Positions 53,002 to 60,837 of a stretch of DNA of 64,000 bases are shown here, one piece after another. The translations under genes were made by a program, and so were the position numbers. Source of the stretch: an uncultured Bacteroidota bacterium (GTDB taxonomy: Bacteria; Bacteroidota; Bacteroidia; Flavobacteriales; Flavobacteriaceae); assembly GCA_913047695.1 (NCBI GenBank), contig CAJWUI010000003.1:62001-126000 (forward strand), read 5' to 3'. Every line of letters begins with the position of its first letter. The stretch's first letter is position 1. The notes under the pieces are model-generated. The model saw only the letters and a list, made by a program, of their open reading frames with translations, was not told where the DNA came from and did no database searches.

Positions 53002-54687
53002 ATGGAAACCAAATTTGATGCAATTGTCGTTGGGACAGGAATAAGTGGTGGTTGGGCAGCTAAAGAGCTCTGTGAAAAAGGGTTAAAAACTTTAGTTTTA
53101 GAAAGAGGACACATGGTCAGGCACATAGAGGATTATCCCACAATGTATGACGATCCATGGGACTACAAAACAGGAGATATTATTACAAAAGAAACAAGGA
53201 GAGTTCAGGGCAAACAAAGTAGAACAGGCTATACAACAACCGAATCAAGCAAACATTTTTTTGTCAATGATTTAGAGCATCCATACAATGAAAAAAATAG
53301 ATTTGATTGGATGAGAGGTTACCACGTTGGAGGGAGATCCCTTACATGGGGTAGACAGTCTTACCGCTTGACAGATTTTGATTTTGAGGCCAATCTAAAG
53401 GAAGGAATTGCTGTTGATTGGCCAATTAGATATAAAGATATTGCCCCTTGGTATGATTATGTTGAAGGGTATATTGGAGTAAGTGGAGAAAATGTTGGGC
53501 TACCCCAATTTCCTGACGGAAATTATTTAAAACCAATGGAACTGAATGTTGTGGAAAAACAATTACAGTCCTCATTAGCTAAAAACTATAACGATCGAAT
53601 ACTTACGATAGGTAGGACAGCTATAATAACCGAAGGGACTAAACCAGGCCTTGGGAGAGTTGCCTGCCAGTATAGATCCAGATGTAGAAGGGGATGCCCA
53701 TATGCTTCTTATTTTAGTAGTAATTCCTCAACTCTACCTGCAGCTGAAAACACAGGAAACATGACTTTAAAAACTAATTCTATAGTTCATAAAATTGTAT
53801 ATGATAAAGAGAAAAGAAGAGCGACAGGAGTTGAACTAATTGATTCAGAAACTAAAGAAGTCTTCAATTTAAATGCTAAAATAATCTTTTTATGTGCTTC
53901 TTCTATTCCATCAACTTCAATTTTGATGCAATCAAAATCTGATGCTTTCCCTAATGGCATGGGTAACAGATCTGATCAGCTTGGAAGGAATATAATGGAT
54001 CACCACCTAGGTGTTGGTGCATCAGCTTCTACTGAAGAATTTAGTGATAAATACTATTTTGGGAAAAGAAATAATGGAATTTATATTCCACGTTTTAGAA
54101 ATATAGGTGGAAATACAAATAAAAAGGATTTCTTGCGAGGATATGGTTACCAAGGAGGAGGCTCTAGAAATGGGAGAACTTCAAATATTGCTGAATACGG
54201 AGCTGTATTTAAAGAAGAAATTTTAAAACCAGGTGAGTGGAAAATTAGTTTGGGCGGCTTCGGTGAAGTATTACCTTACGAGCAAAACAGAATGACTTTG
54301 GATTACAGCAAACCCGATAAATGGGGACTACCAACTGTAACATTTGATGCAACTATAAAAGAAAACGAACTCAATATGAGAAAAGACATGCAGCAACAGG
54401 CATTAGAAATGTTAGATGCTGCTGGATTTAAAGATGTTGAAGGCTATGACAGAGATTATGCAATTGGTTTAGGAATTCATGAGATGGGTACTGCCAGGAT
54501 GGGAAAAGATCCTAAAACATCTGTTTTAAATAGACACAATCAAATCCATGATGTTCCAAATGTTTTTGTTACCGATGGGTCCGCAATGACATCTGCAAGT
54601 AATGTAAACCCTTCATTAACTTACATGGCATTGACTGCAAGAGCTGCAAATTATGCTGTAGAAGAATTAAAAAAAATGAATTTATAG
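53002..54687 (+). CDS. GMC family FAD-dependent sugar dehydrogenase
   Basis: A 561-residue flavoprotein predicted to oxidise sugars or glycosides. FAD-binding loop is VVGTGISGGWAAKELCEKG. The C-terminal catalytic block is GIHEMGTARMGKDPKTSVLN and SNVNPSLTYMALTARAA. Residues 221, 227 and 231 are cysteines in a C-x5-C-x3-C arrangement (VACQYRSRCRRGCPYAS), similar to the [3Fe-4S] motif recalled from Burkholderia-type FAD glucose dehydrogenase. It has no signal peptide of its own. The next gene encodes a twin-arginine small subunit that could carry it across the inner membrane. Confidence 0.9.
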   Translation: METKFDAIVVGTGISGGWAAKELCEKGLKTLVLERGHMVRHIEDYPTMYDDPWDYKTGDIITKETRRVQGKQSRTGYTTTESSKHFFVNDLEHPYNEKNRFDWMRGYHVGGRSLTWGRQSYRLTDFDFEANLKEGIAVDWPIRYKDIAPWYDYVEGYIGVSGENVGLPQFPDGNYLKPMELNVVEKQLQSSLAKNYNDRILTIGRTAIITEGTKPGLGRVACQYRSRCRRGCPYASYFSSNSSTLPAAENTGNMTLKTNSIVHKIVYDKEKRRATGVELIDSETKEVFNLNAKIIFLCASSIPSTSILMQSKSDAFPNGMGNRSDQLGRNIMDHHLGVGASASTEEFSDKYYFGKRNNGIYIPRFRNIGGNTNKKDFLRGYGYQGGGSRNGRTSNIAEYGAVFKEEILKPGEWKISLGGFGEVLPYEQNRMTLDYSKPDKWGLPTVTFDATIKENELNMRKDMQQQALEMLDAAGFKDVEGYDRDYAIGLGIHEMGTARMGKDPKTSVLNRHNQIHDVPNVFVTDGSAMTSASNVNPSLTYMALTARAANYAVEELKKMNL

Positions 54688-54711
54688 AAATAAATTATTA
54701 CTGAAATAAAA

Positions 54712-55326
54712 ATGAATAGAAGAAAAGTATTGAAAAACTTGGGAGCAACAATTGGAATCACAACACTGCCACCGACTATCCTAAGTATTTTTGAAAGTTG
54801 TCAAAAAAATAATTTAAAGAAATTATTATCATTTAATATTGAACAATTTGAATTTGTTTCAAGTATTATTGATATTATTATTCCTAGAACCGATACTCCT
54901 GGCGCAATCGATTTGAATTTAAATAAGTTTATTGATATCTACATTGAAGAGGTTTTATATAAAAAGGAAAAAGAAAATTTTTTAAAAGGTCTAGATATAT
55001 GTAAAAAAAATATTCAAACATTTGATGACAAAAGCCTTAAAGTACTTCTAGATAAATATCTTAAAATTGATGACAACCTTGCAGACAAATATGATGATAT
55101 GATTTCAGATTATGAAGATGATTTAAAAAATGGCAGAAAATCGGTATTAGATGAAAATATTTTGGAATATACGTTTATAAAAAAACTGAGAGATTATACG
55201 GTTATGTCCTTCAGGATAAATGAGTTCATAGCAAAAAATGAAATGGAATATTTACCTGTGCCGGGGAAATATGATGGTTGTATTGACCTTCAAGAAGCAA
55301 CCGGAGGAAAAGTTTGGGCACTTTAG
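54712..55326 (+). CDS. Gluconate 2-dehydrogenase subunit 3-like protein (Tat signal)
   Basis: A 204-residue small subunit of GMC-type sugar dehydrogenases. The N-terminus MNRRKVLKNLGATIGITTLP is a twin-arginine (Tat) signal, with a Cys at residue 29 that could be lipidated. The mature part includes FEFVSSIIDIIIPRTDTPGAIDLNLNKFID, the family hallmark. It follows the GMC gene by 24 bases. In known complexes this subunit escorts the folded flavoprotein through the Tat system. No cytochrome subunit gene is adjacent. Confidence 0.88.
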   Translation: MNRRKVLKNLGATIGITTLPPTILSIFESCQKNNLKKLLSFNIEQFEFVSSIIDIIIPRTDTPGAIDLNLNKFIDIYIEEVLYKKEKENFLKGLDICKKNIQTFDDKSLKVLLDKYLKIDDNLADKYDDMISDYEDDLKNGRKSVLDENILEYTFIKKLRDYTVMSFRINEFIAKNEMEYLPVPGKYDGCIDLQEATGGKVWAL

Positions 55327-55330
55327 AATT

Positions 55331-55816
55331 CTATTTTACTATTAACTTACCTCTCATTAATTGCCAGTGACCAGGGAATGTACATAAAAAAGTGTAATAT
55401 CCTTTCTTTGGTGCTTCAAAGGTTATAGTATCACTTTCTCCTCCCCCCAAAAGCTTTGTATATGCTATAGTTTGATCACCCTCTGGGATATAATCTGTTT
55501 TCCTAGCCATAGCTGCTTTCTCAGCAAATTCACTCACGTTGGTGTCAGCTTTTAAGAGTACAAAATTATGACCCATACCAACTTTAGGAAACTTACCAGT
55601 ATGATTTAGAGTTAATGTAATTTTCTTTCCAGCCGGTACTAATAAGATTTTCTTATCAAACTTCATTGTATCATTCGAGTTAATGATAATATTTGTACTT
55701 AATTCGTCTTCAGATTTTTGTTCTGTTTTATTAGTTTTTTGTTTTTCTGAAGCCTTTGAATTTCCACAAGCATTAATTAATAACACTATTAATAAAAAGT
55801 AAATAATCTTTTTCAT
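55331..55816 (-). CDS. Azurin-like blue copper lipoprotein
   Basis: A 161-residue copper electron carrier. The lipoprotein signal is MKKIIYFLLIVLLINAC, with Cys17. The copper ligands of azurin are all present: His83 (GHNFVLLK), Cys145, His150 and Met154 in FLCTFPGHWQLM, with the azurin C-x4-H-x3-M spacing. It would sit in the periplasm on a membrane. It converges on the dehydrogenase small subunit with a 4-base gap, which makes it a candidate electron acceptor. The ATG at 55816 directly follows a run of 15 A. Confidence 0.93.
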   Translation of the reverse strand: MKKIIYFLLIVLLINACGNSKASEKQKTNKTEQKSEDELSTNIIINSNDTMKFDKKILLVPAGKKITLTLNHTGKFPKVGMGHNFVLLKADTNVSEFAEKAAMARKTDYIPEGDQTIAYTKLLGGGESDTITFEAPKKGYYTFLCTFPGHWQLMRGKLIVK

Positions 55817-55839
55817 TTTTTTTTTTTTTTTCAAAAATA
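55817..55839 (-). promoter_or_regulatory. Azurin promoter box followed by a 15-base A run
   Basis: TATTTTTG on the minus strand (55839-55832) matches TAnnTTTG. The bases between it and the azurin ATG are a run of 15 A. This homopolymer is the whole predicted untranslated leader. Its length could vary by replication or transcription slippage. The box and run are seen; the effect is inferred. Confidence 0.5.
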
Positions 55840-55869
55840 GAAAAAGAATAGATTTATAAAAAAGATTTT

Positions 55870-56346
55870 ATGTTTTTAAAAGAATTTGAAATAAGATGGA
55901 ATGATCTAGATGCAAATAGGCATCTAGCAAATATTTCATTTTTAAGTTTCGCAAGTGATACAAGAATGAAATTTTTAAAAAATATAGGTTTATCACATTC
56001 AAAGCTGATGCAACTGTCTATTGGACCAGTTGTTTTCAACGAACACCTTTTCTATTTCAAAGAGATATTTCCAGATGAAAAAATTAGAGTCTCATTTGAA
56101 TTAGCTGCCTTAAGTAAAGATGGTACCTTTTTTGAGTTTGAGCATAATTATTATAATGATAAGGGTGAAAATTTAGCTCGATGTGAAATGTCTGGGGGGT
56201 GGATAAACCTTAAATCAAGAAAACTTACTTCTTTACCTAATGATATCTTGAAAAAATTTCAGACAAGTAATAAAACAACTTCATTTAAAGAAATTTCATC
56301 TAAGGATACAAGAAGATGGAATAGAGAACCTAGAGACTTAGATTGA
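55870..56346 (+). CDS. Acyl-CoA thioesterase (4HBT superfamily)
   Basis: A 158-residue hot-dog fold thioesterase predicted to hydrolyse acyl-CoAs. It opens MFLKEFEIRWNDLDANRHLANISFLSFASDTRMKFL; the WNDLDANRHLAN block holds the conserved Asp and general-base region. A normal length for the family. It converges on the EamA transporter; an imperfect 9-base inverted repeat (TTGATAAAT/ATTTATCAA, 56343-56374) spans the two ends. Substrate is unknown. Confidence 0.85.
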   Translation: MFLKEFEIRWNDLDANRHLANISFLSFASDTRMKFLKNIGLSHSKLMQLSIGPVVFNEHLFYFKEIFPDEKIRVSFELAALSKDGTFFEFEHNYYNDKGENLARCEMSGGWINLKSRKLTSLPNDILKKFQTSNKTTSFKEISSKDTRRWNREPRDLD

Positions 56347-56363
56347 TAAATTTCAAAAGATAT

Positions 56364-57269
56364 TTATTTATCAAGACCAACTTTTGAACTTTTCTTTGAA
56401 ACCAGATAAACTCCAGTAAAAACAAGAATACAAGCAAAAAACTTTACACTGTCTAAAATGTCATTCCCAGTAATCACCGCGTAAATTATAGTTATAAGTG
56501 GCTGTAAGTAAGTCAAGCTACCAATTACTGTAGGGGCTAATTTTTTTAAAGCATACACATTAAGCATATAAGTTAAAAAAGTGGTTCCAATTACTACAAA
56601 ACTCATTCGCCAAATTGCCTCAAATGGTAGTGTGCTCCATGATACCTGACTAAATTCAGAGTATGTAAATGGGAAGGTATAAATCATTCCAAGGAGAAAC
56701 ATCCATTTCATTAGTGTAATTGTATTGTATTTTTTTGTGATTGGCTTAACTAAGACAAGATATGCTCCAAAGCTAATTGCATTAATTAAAAGAAGTATAT
56801 TACCAAATGAAATATTAGGTGCATTTATAACTTTTGTATTGCTCCCACAAATAATAAGCATTATCGCGCCAATAAAGCCTAAAAAAATACCTATGACTTT
56901 ATGAGTGGTGAGTCTTTCTTTCAAAAAGAATGCTGAAAGAACTAAAATAATAATTGGTGTTAAAGTTACAATTACACCACTATTAATGGGTGTAGATAAC
57001 TGAAGTCCTTTAAAAAACATTAACATGTTTATGCACATTCCCAATAGTGCAGCTGAGGCAATTCTGAAGTAGTCTTCACGATGAATTTTTTCATTTTTTA
57101 TAAATAAACTTAAAAGCCAAAACAAAAACCCAGCACCAAAAACCCTTAACATTATAAATCCAAAAGGGCCAATATAATGTGGCATTACTACTTTTGCTAT
57201 AGTATGATTTAAACCATAAATGGTTGTTGCACCTAGAGCTGCAAAAAAAGCTAATATTCTACTGTTCAC
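56364..57269 (-). CDS. EamA/DMT family transporter
   Basis: A 301-residue membrane protein with ten segments in two EamA repeats (about 1-140 and 150-290), each with the FGAYLVLVKP/PHYIGPFGFIMLR-like pattern. LTPIIILVLSAFFLKERLTTHKVIGIFLGFIGAIMLI and LTYLQPLITIIYAVITGND are family signatures. Substrate (metabolite or drug) cannot be assigned. Its start lies inside the end of the ArsC-like gene (11-base overlap). Confidence 0.85.
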   Translation of the reverse strand: MNSRILAFFAALGATTIYGLNHTIAKVVMPHYIGPFGFIMLRVFGAGFLFWLLSLFIKNEKIHREDYFRIASAALLGMCINMLMFFKGLQLSTPINSGVIVTLTPIIILVLSAFFLKERLTTHKVIGIFLGFIGAIMLIICGSNTKVINAPNISFGNILLLINAISFGAYLVLVKPITKKYNTITLMKWMFLLGMIYTFPFTYSEFSQVSWSTLPFEAIWRMSFVVIGTTFLTYMLNVYALKKLAPTVIGSLTYLQPLITIIYAVITGNDILDSVKFFACILVFTGVYLVSKKSSKVGLDK

Positions 57270-57615
57270 CTAAAAACTTTTTCATTTTAATAATCACATT
57301 AGAAGAATTTCCGATGAAAAGATTGTTGTCATAAGCAAGCATAGGTCTTTTTAGAAAAGTGTAATGTTCCAAAAGTAACTTATTGTAATCATTTTCTTCT
57401 AAGACTTTATTTCTTAAGCCAGGAGTCTTAAAAAGCTTTGCTCTTTTATTAATTAAATTTTCATAGCATCCTTCAATTTTGTATAAATAGTTTAATTGAT
57501 CCTTATTTATAGGAGTTTTTTTGATATCTATTTTTTGAATGGAATCATTCAAATCAAGATCCTTGATAATACGCATACATGTTTCACACGTACTTAAATA
57601 ATAAAATACCCTCAT
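57259..57615 (-). CDS. ArsC/Spx-like family protein
   Basis: A 118-residue thioredoxin-fold protein of the ArsC/Spx group. The start at 57615 gives MRVFYYLSTCETCMRIIKDLDL, with a CETC pair at the active-site position; KRPMLAYDNNLFIGNS near the C-terminus matches the family. Whether it is an arsenate reductase or a Spx-like regulator is not clear; the CxxC form is more like YffB/Spx. An 18-base perfect palindrome lies 7 bases before the start. It is co-transcribed with the EamA transporter. Confidence 0.75.
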   Translation of the reverse strand: MRVFYYLSTCETCMRIIKDLDLNDSIQKIDIKKTPINKDQLNYLYKIEGCYENLINKRAKLFKTPGLRNKVLEENDYNKLLLEHYTFLKRPMLAYDNNLFIGNSSNVIIKMKKFLGEQ

Positions 57616-57622
57616 ATTAAAA

Positions 57623-57640
57623 TTTTCTTTGCAAAGAAAA
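57623..57640. promoter_or_regulatory. Perfect 18-base palindrome before the ArsC-like gene
   Basis: TTTTCTTTG followed at once by its reverse complement CAAAGAAAA forms a perfect 18-base palindrome with no spacer. It starts 7 bases before the ATG at 57615. The position and symmetry fit an operator for a dimeric regulator or a translation-blocking hairpin. No regulator gene is adjacent. Confidence 0.5.
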
Positions 57641-57708
57641 ATCATTTTATCATAAAGAGTATATTTTTTGCAAAATCAAATAACTTTACCTAGCATTAAA
57701 TTATAGTA

Positions 57709-58860
57709 ATGAAAAAAAAACTTCATTTTAATACAGCCACTATTCATGGAGGTCAGTCTCCAGACAAAGCCTACGGAGCAGTAATGCCACCAATTTACCA
57801 AACCTCAACGTACGCTCAGAAAAGCCCAGGAAAGCATAAAGGATTTGAATATAGTCGAACTCATAACCCTACTAGAGAAGCATTAGAAAAATCTCTAGCT
57901 AATATTGAATCTGGTAATTTTGCTTTTGCTTTTGGATCAGGTCTTGCTGCAATGGACGCAGTTTTGAAAACACTTAAACCTGGCGATGAAATTATTTCAA
58001 CTGATGATCTTTATGGAGGGTCCTACCGATTATTTACCAAAATATTCAAGGATTTTGGGTTAAATTTTCAATTCGTATCAATGTACGATACAAAAAACAT
58101 TTCTAATGTTTTAAATGACAAAACTAGGTTAATTTGGATTGAAACCCCAACCAACCCTATGATGAATATAATAGATATTAAATCCGTTGTTGATTTAGTT
58201 AAAGGCAGAGATATTTTAGTAGCAGTAGATAATACTTTTGCTTCTTCTTATATTCAACAACCACTTAAAATGGGGGTAGATATTGTCATGCATTCTGCTA
58301 CTAAATATCTTGCTGGACATTCAGATGTTATATTGGGTGCTTTGATAGTAAATGATAAAAACTTAGCAGAACGTCTTAGATTTATCCAAAATGCTAGTGG
58401 TGCTGTTTGTGGACCAATGGACAGTTTTTTAACGCTTCGCGGAATCAAAACTTTACATGTTAGAATGCAACGTCATTGTGAAAATACTGCTCAAATTGCA
58501 AATTTTCTCAACGAAAGCCCAAAAATTGAAAAAGTATTTTGGCCTGGATTTAAATTTCATCCTAACCATAAAATAGCAAAAAATCAAATGAAAGATTTTG
58601 GGGGGATGGTCTCTTTTGTAACTAAAGGAGCAGATTATAAATCAGCTATAAAGATTGTTGAGAGATTGAAAATATTTACTCTCGCTGAATCTTTAGGAGG
58701 TGTTGAAAGCTTGGCCGGTCATCCTGCAAGCATGACACATGCTTCAATACCAAAGCAAATTAGAGAAAAAAGTGGCGTTGTTGATGCTCTAATTCGATTG
58801 AGTGTTGGAATAGAACATATTGATGATCTCATTGCTGATTTAAAGCAAGCAATTGGTTAG
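57709..58860 (+). CDS. Cys/Met-metabolism PLP-dependent enzyme (cystathionine synthase/lyase type)
   Basis: A 383-residue trans-sulphuration enzyme. PLP lysine is in VMHSATKYLAGHSDVILG near residue 197; other blocks are PPIYQTSTYAQKSPG, GFEYSRTHNPTREALE, TLAESLGGVESLAGHPASMTHASIP and LIRLSVGIEHIDDLIADL. It may act as cystathionine gamma-synthase, cystathionine lyase or methionine gamma-lyase; the sequence cannot separate these. lpxH follows after 9 bases. Confidence 0.92.
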   Translation: MKKKLHFNTATIHGGQSPDKAYGAVMPPIYQTSTYAQKSPGKHKGFEYSRTHNPTREALEKSLANIESGNFAFAFGSGLAAMDAVLKTLKPGDEIISTDDLYGGSYRLFTKIFKDFGLNFQFVSMYDTKNISNVLNDKTRLIWIETPTNPMMNIIDIKSVVDLVKGRDILVAVDNTFASSYIQQPLKMGVDIVMHSATKYLAGHSDVILGALIVNDKNLAERLRFIQNASGAVCGPMDSFLTLRGIKTLHVRMQRHCENTAQIANFLNESPKIEKVFWPGFKFHPNHKIAKNQMKDFGGMVSFVTKGADYKSAIKIVERLKIFTLAESLGGVESLAGHPASMTHASIPKQIREKSGVVDALIRLSVGIEHIDDLIADLKQAIG

Positions 58861-58869
58861 TTTCAATTA

Positions 58870-59625
58870 ATGGCAGCAACTAAAATCAAAAATATTTATT
58901 TTGCTTCGGATCAGCATTTTGGTGCTCCAAACAAAAAACTTAGTGTAGAAAGAGAAAGACATTTTATCAGTTGGCTTGATATGGTAGAAAAAGAAGGCTC
59001 AGAACTTTTTTTATTGGGAGACCTATTTGACTTTTGGTTTGAATATAAAAAAGTGGTTCCAAAAGGTTTTATAAGGGTCTTGGGAAAATTGGCAGCGATA
59101 ACAGATTCCGGGGTTCCAATTCATTATTTTGTTGGAAACCACGACCTTTGGATAAAAGATTATTTTGAAAAAGAATTAAACATCAAAATGTATTTCGAAC
59201 CAAAAGATTTTATATATAACAATGTTTCCTTTTTTATTGGTCATGGTGATGGACTTGGCCCAAAAGATATTTCTTACAAGCTGATAAAGAAAATTTTTAC
59301 AAATCCCTTGGCTAGAAAACTTTTTCAAATATTACATCCTGATTTAGGAATCAAATTGGGCCAATTTTTATCTCTTAAAAATAAATCGATATCAGGGGGT
59401 AATGTGATGAAATATTTAGGAGAAGATAAAGAACTATTAATCCAATATTCAAAGAGTATGTTAAAACAAAGGAATCGAGATTATTTTGTTTTTGGTCACC
59501 GCCATCTTCCCTTGAATGTTAAGTTAGATAAAAATTCAACCTACATCAACTTAGGAGATTGGATTACGCATTTTACTTATGGTGTTTTTGATGGAAAAAA
59601 ATTAGAACTTAAAAAATGGGAGTAG
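58870..59625 (+). CDS. lpxH: UDP-2,3-diacylglucosamine diphosphatase
   Basis: It hydrolyses UDP-2,3-diacylglucosamine in lipid A synthesis. The 251-residue calcineurin-like phosphatase has the metal blocks ASDQHFG (about 12-18), LGDLFDFWFEY, VGNHDLW, GHGDGLG and FGHRHLPL. Lipid A synthesis fits a Gram-negative cell. hflX follows by 6 bases. Nothing unusual. Confidence 0.93.
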   Translation: MAATKIKNIYFASDQHFGAPNKKLSVERERHFISWLDMVEKEGSELFLLGDLFDFWFEYKKVVPKGFIRVLGKLAAITDSGVPIHYFVGNHDLWIKDYFEKELNIKMYFEPKDFIYNNVSFFIGHGDGLGPKDISYKLIKKIFTNPLARKLFQILHPDLGIKLGQFLSLKNKSISGGNVMKYLGEDKELLIQYSKSMLKQRNRDYFVFGHRHLPLNVKLDKNSTYINLGDWITHFTYGVFDGKKLELKKWE

Positions 59626-59631
59626 GGGAAA

Positions 59632-60837
59632 ATGATTGAAGGCAGATCAATTGAACTTGAAAAAACAGTTTTGGTCGGAATAATAAATTCTAATCAAAAT
59701 GAAGAAAAATCAAAAGAATATTTGGCAGAGTTGAAATTTTTGACATATACTGCTGGAGGGGATGTCATCAAATCTTTTACTCAAAAATTAGATTTTCCAA
59801 ATCCAAAAACTTTTATTGGTTCAGGGAAAATAAATGCATTATTAAAATTTGTTAAGCAAAAAAAAGTCTCTTCAGTAATTTTTGATGATGAATTAACCCC
59901 AACTCAGCAAAGCAATATTGAAAAATTACTAAAGGTTAAAATTCTTGATCGCACAGGGCTAATTCTTGATATTTTTGCTCAAAGGGCTCGAACCAGCTAT
60001 GCAAGAACCCAAGTTGAACTTGCACAATATCAATATCTGCTTCCGCGGCTTAAGGGATTATGGACGCACTTAGAACGTCAAAGAGGAGGAATAGGTATGC
60101 GTGGACCCGGTGAAACTGAAATTGAAACTGATCGAAGGATTGTAAGAAATAAAATTTCACTGCTAAAAAATAAGTTGGGAACCATTGATAAACAAATGGC
60201 AATTCAACGTGGAAATAGAGGCTCACTAGTGAGGGTTTCTTTGGTTGGTTATACAAATGTTGGGAAATCTACTTTGATGAATGTCATTTCTAAAAGCAAA
60301 GTTTTTTCAGAAGATAAACTCTTCGCTACATTGGATACAACAGTGAGAAAAGTTGTTGTTGAAAATCTACCTTTTTTATTAAGTGATACAGTTGGATTTA
60401 TTAGAAAGTTACCAACACAGTTGATAGAGTCATTTAAAAGCACATTGGACGAGGTAAAAGAGGCTGATATTCTACTTCACATAGCGGATATATCACATCC
60501 AAATTTCGAGGAGCATATTGATTCTGTTAACCAAATTCTTAAAGAAATCAATTGTATAGGTAAACCAACAATAATGGTTTTTAATAAAATAGATATGTAT
60601 AAAGAGATCCCTTGGGACGAAAATGAATTAATCCAAAAACGTAATAAAAAAAATTACACATTAGAAGAATGGAAAAAAACTTGGATTAGTAAAAAAAATG
60701 AACAATCGGTATTTATTTCAGCATTAAAAAAGAAAAATGTAATAGAATTACAAAGTATAATTTATCAAAATGTTCGTAAAATCCATGTAACACGTTTTCC
60801 TTACAATCATTTTTTGTATCCCGAAAACATAAATTAA
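59632..60837 (+). CDS. hflX: GTPase HflX
   Basis: A ribosome-associated GTPase that splits stalled ribosomes. It is 401 residues: N-terminal HflX domain (DELTPTQQSNIEKLLKVKILDRTGLILDIFAQRARTSYARTQVELAQYQYLLPRLKGLW), then the G domain with VGYTNVGKSTLMN (G1), DTVGFIRKLP (G3) and FNKID (G4). RGGIGMRGPGETEIETDRR is the linker signature. It overlaps the convergent SDR gene by 4 bases. Confidence 0.96.
   Translation: MIEGRSIELEKTVLVGIINSNQNEEKSKEYLAELKFLTYTAGGDVIKSFTQKLDFPNPKTFIGSGKINALLKFVKQKKVSSVIFDDELTPTQQSNIEKLLKVKILDRTGLILDIFAQRARTSYARTQVELAQYQYLLPRLKGLWTHLERQRGGIGMRGPGETEIETDRRIVRNKISLLKNKLGTIDKQMAIQRGNRGSLVRVSLVGYTNVGKSTLMNVISKSKVFSEDKLFATLDTTVRKVVVENLPFLLSDTVGFIRKLPTQLIESFKSTLDEVKEADILLHIADISHPNFEEHIDSVNQILKEINCIGKPTIMVFNKIDMYKEIPWDENELIQKRNKKNYTLEEWKKTWISKKNEQSVFISALKKKNVIELQSIIYQNVRKIHVTRFPYNHFLYPENIN

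Noticed and set aside
56343-56374. TTGATAAAT/ATTTATCAA inverted repeat as a terminator
   Set aside because: It lacks a T-run and lies partly in coding ends with AT-rich pairs; noted only under the thioesterase.
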